Notes under the pieces: generated by a model | The model's input: only the letters and a program-made list of their open reading frames with translations | What the model was told of the DNA's origin: nothing | Database searches by the model: none | Assembly (NCBI RefSeq): GCF_900090045.1 | Contig: NC_041784.1 | Location: 93,501-157,500, forward strand | DNA length: 64,000 bases | From: Plasmodium malariae | Lineage: Eukaryota > Apicomplexa > Aconoidasida > Haemosporida > Plasmodiidae | Direction: 5' to 3' | Position numbers and translations under genes: made by a program | Shown: one piece after another, positions 61,270 to 64,000 of the stretch | Numbering within the stretch: position 1 is the stretch's first letter | How the letters are laid out: the number at the start of each line of letters is the position of its first letter

Positions 61270-64000
61270 ATTTAAAAGATAAGAGAAGCATTTTATGTAT
61301 TTTAAAACACATTGAGTTTTACTATATATTAAGGAAGTTAAGATATAATACTAATGTTAAAAAATAGCCGTTGTACAGTTATAATACACTAAATGAAAGA
61401 ACATGAGATATTATTTGAAAAAATATGATGTTATAAAATAGGTACAGTATTTTTTATAACCTTATAAATGATATTCATAAAGTATAAATAGTGATCATCA
61501 TGTTATAACAACACTGATCAACTATATTGAATGACGAAAAAAAAACAAATTATTATGTACTTGTCTTATTACGGATATAAGAAATTTTATCTAAATTTTT
61601 AATTTATAAATATTCAAATAGAACAAGGCAATATGTTTAATATAGCAAAGTAAAATGCTTCTTGCATGTAAGAAAAAATATAAAGATTGCGATGATATTT
61701 TATATATATATATATATAATTTGTATTTCTTTTCGTGCCCAATTAAATTTTATGTGTCTTTTGGAAAATCATAACAATTAAGAATTCCTTTTTATATTAA
61801 GGAAAATACCCATTTTACTTTATTAGATTATTATAGTTTATTAATTAGAATTTGCCACCCTCCAAAAAAAAAACTCCTAATGAATAATTTAAAGAAAAAA
61901 CAAGTGAAATTAAAAATTGTTTTTTTATATTAAAAAGAAAAATTTTTATTTAAAATTTTTTGGAAAAAAGAAAAAACACTTAAAATTAATATATTCTCCG
62001 TTTAAGCAATATATATAGATACTATTATTATCTCTGTATTATTTTATGTGTTTGTATATTGAATTGTTAATGAACTCATATATATTAAAAAATAAAAATA
62101 GTAAATATACCTAATACATACAAAAATCTACATCTTCAACAGTTCACATACTTTTCATATGGTCAAAAAACATAAAAGATATGTATAATTATATTTTTAT
62201 TTTGCTATTTATATTGTATTAAAATGCATCAGTTATTTTAAGTAGTTAAAACATATTTATATTAAAAAAATTAGTTCAAAAAGAAACGTTTCTCTTATAT
62301 AACATCAATTTCAAATAGATATGTATTCAAGACTTCGTAAGCGAAATTAAAAAGCAAATGATTACTAACTTTTCTTAACATGTTTAAATTTTTTTATAAA
62401 ATTTTTAAACTTAAATTTACACAATAACGCATTAAAAAAAAGCTTATTTGTTGGTATTGTTATAATTCAACAAAATTTAATAATACCTTCAACACATATT
62501 AGTTAAATATTTAAATGGACTTTTTATATATATTCACTATATAAGAAGCATGTTATTTTTTTTCTTAGTCTGTGTGCAATATCCCCCCCTCTTAGGTCTA
62601 TTACAATTTAATTTAATAATAAAATTCATATTAAGCTAACATTTCATTACTATAATTTATTAAAAATATACAAAAAATAGTAAATATTATAATAATTTAG
62701 AAGAAACTACTAGTATGAATTTAAAACCCTCTCCCTCTTAGCATTGCATATAGCACTGGTTTACAGTTCATATATATAATGAATTCTACAATATTTACTC
62801 ATTTATAAAAAAACATATGGTATATTTATTATTATTTTCTGTACTGCTTTATTTTATTTTACAATAACGATAAATATATATTATAAAATTTAACATTATT
62901 GTTCGCTTAAAAATAGTATATATACTTGATAAGTTTTTGAAAAATCAATTTGAAATTACTATCTTATTTTAAATTTTAACAAAAAATTCAGTATTTTTTT
63001 TCTTTTTGGAATTCATGCAAAATAACCTACAAACCTCAAATATAAAAAAATATAATTTGCCTACTCTTATTATTTTCTATTACGTATTTTTTGTATTTTA
63101 AAAAAATTATAAAATTATCTATATCTTAATTATAAATTACTTTTTTGATTACGAATATGTATTAGGAACTTCAAATACCCATTCATTTTTCTTATAAAAA
63201 AAATTCATTTTAAGAATTTATTCAAAAAATATAAAAACGCAGGAACAATAGGAAATTTATGTAATTTTATAATCAATAAAAAATTCTTTTAAAATTACTT
63301 ATCAAATTTTATAATATTATTATAATGACTTTTCACATCTTTATCATTAATGTACTTACTTAGTTTCTTTTTTTTAATTAGAATTTTTATTTTATTATAA
63401 GTTGTAAGTATTTATTGTAAATAATTACTTACTTATAAAGTGAATAAGAAAAAACATTTAATTATAATGTTTAATTTTCTTAAAATATATATAATAAATA
63501 TAATTTTCATTATTTTAAAATATTTACTTTGTATAATTTTATATATTAAAAAATAATTTATTTAAATTTAAAATATAAAATATTATATAAATACAATTTA
63601 AATATATAACGTTTGTTTTTTACCATAAATTAATCAATTATAAATATCGAAATCATGACATACACACAACATATATATTATATACTTCTAATTATCGTAA
63701 TATATAAGATATAATATTTAATATATATTATAATAATATTATGCTGTAAAACTTTTAAACATTCCTAATTTTTAAAATATTATATTAAAACAAAAAAACA
63801 ATTATTATTTTCAAATTACCAAAAATTAAAAACAAAATAACACAACACATAGAATCTTATAAAAATAAAGTAATTAAATTAATAATTTTATTGGTACTTT
63901 TAAATTTCATAAATCTTAACATAACTCTTAAATTATAAATACAAAAATAATATAATTTTATTAGATGAATAATATATAATAGGGCCCCCCCATTTAAATT
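61270..64000. other. AT-rich end region, no gene seen
   Basis: No supported frame on either strand. The last 40 bases contain a short GGGCCCCCCC stretch that stands out from the surrounding sequence. No telomere-type heptamer repeat is present. Confidence 0.5.

Noticed and set aside
63980..63990. GGGCCCCCCC stretch near the right edge
   Set aside because: Too short to interpret. It could be an assembly edge or a chance G/C run, and nothing around it supports a feature.
1..64000. CRISPR arrays, insertion sequences, tRNA or rRNA genes
   Set aside because: Repeats found are micro- or minisatellites or coding repeats. No direct-repeat/spacer pattern, transposase, cloverleaf or rRNA core was recognised by eye.

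Overview
The window is extremely AT-rich eukaryotic DNA, roughly four-fifths A+T by eye. It has long homopolymer and TA tracts and sparse genes. Most intact genes have a short first exon coding a hydrophobic leader, a small intron, and a large second exon, which is the layout of exported and surface protein genes in Plasmodium subtelomeres. A fam-l-type two-TM exported protein together with an STP1 gene, PHIST-type proteins, a pir pseudogene and an ETRAMP points to a Plasmodium malariae-like subtelomere. The species call is an inference from family content. No telomere repeat, rRNA, tRNA or CRISPR was recognised.

Layout. 2.3-3.3 kb (+): fam-l gene. 4.9-6.4 kb (+): decayed exported-type relics. 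9.3-9.9 kb (-): weak three-exon relic. 10.8-13.4 kb (+): intact three-exon STP1. 19.3-20.4 kb (-): pir pseudogene with many stops and shifts. 24.7-25.5 kb (-): two-exon PHIST protein. 32.7-34.0 kb (+): two-exon exported two-TM protein with a very recent internal 87-bp duplication. 39.0-40.1 kb (-): two-exon exported two-TM protein whose first exon is masked by an antisense ORF. 43-48 kb: a cluster of short, eroded coding remnants on both strands, including a pir-like C-terminal relic. 50.3-51.2 kb (+): broken small secreted-protein-like reading frame with a 15-bp minisatellite. 51.8-53.3 kb (+): exported protein with a long Lys/Glu/His repeat and a Trp-containing helical C-terminal domain (PHIST-like). 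57.3-57.7 kb (-): ETRAMP. 61.0-61.3 kb (+): possible very small two-exon secreted peptide gene.

How the genes relate. They do not form a pathway. They are members of multigene families that Plasmodium secretes into, or displays on, the infected red cell and the parasitophorous vacuole: PEXEL-type exported proteins (fam-l, PHIST, two-TM proteins), membrane antigens (STP1, pir) and a vacuolar membrane protein (ETRAMP). The mix of intact copies, graded relics and local tandem duplications is what a recombining subtelomere should look like. Exon junctions below were assigned by hand from GT/AG sites and frame continuity and need RNA-seq confirmation.
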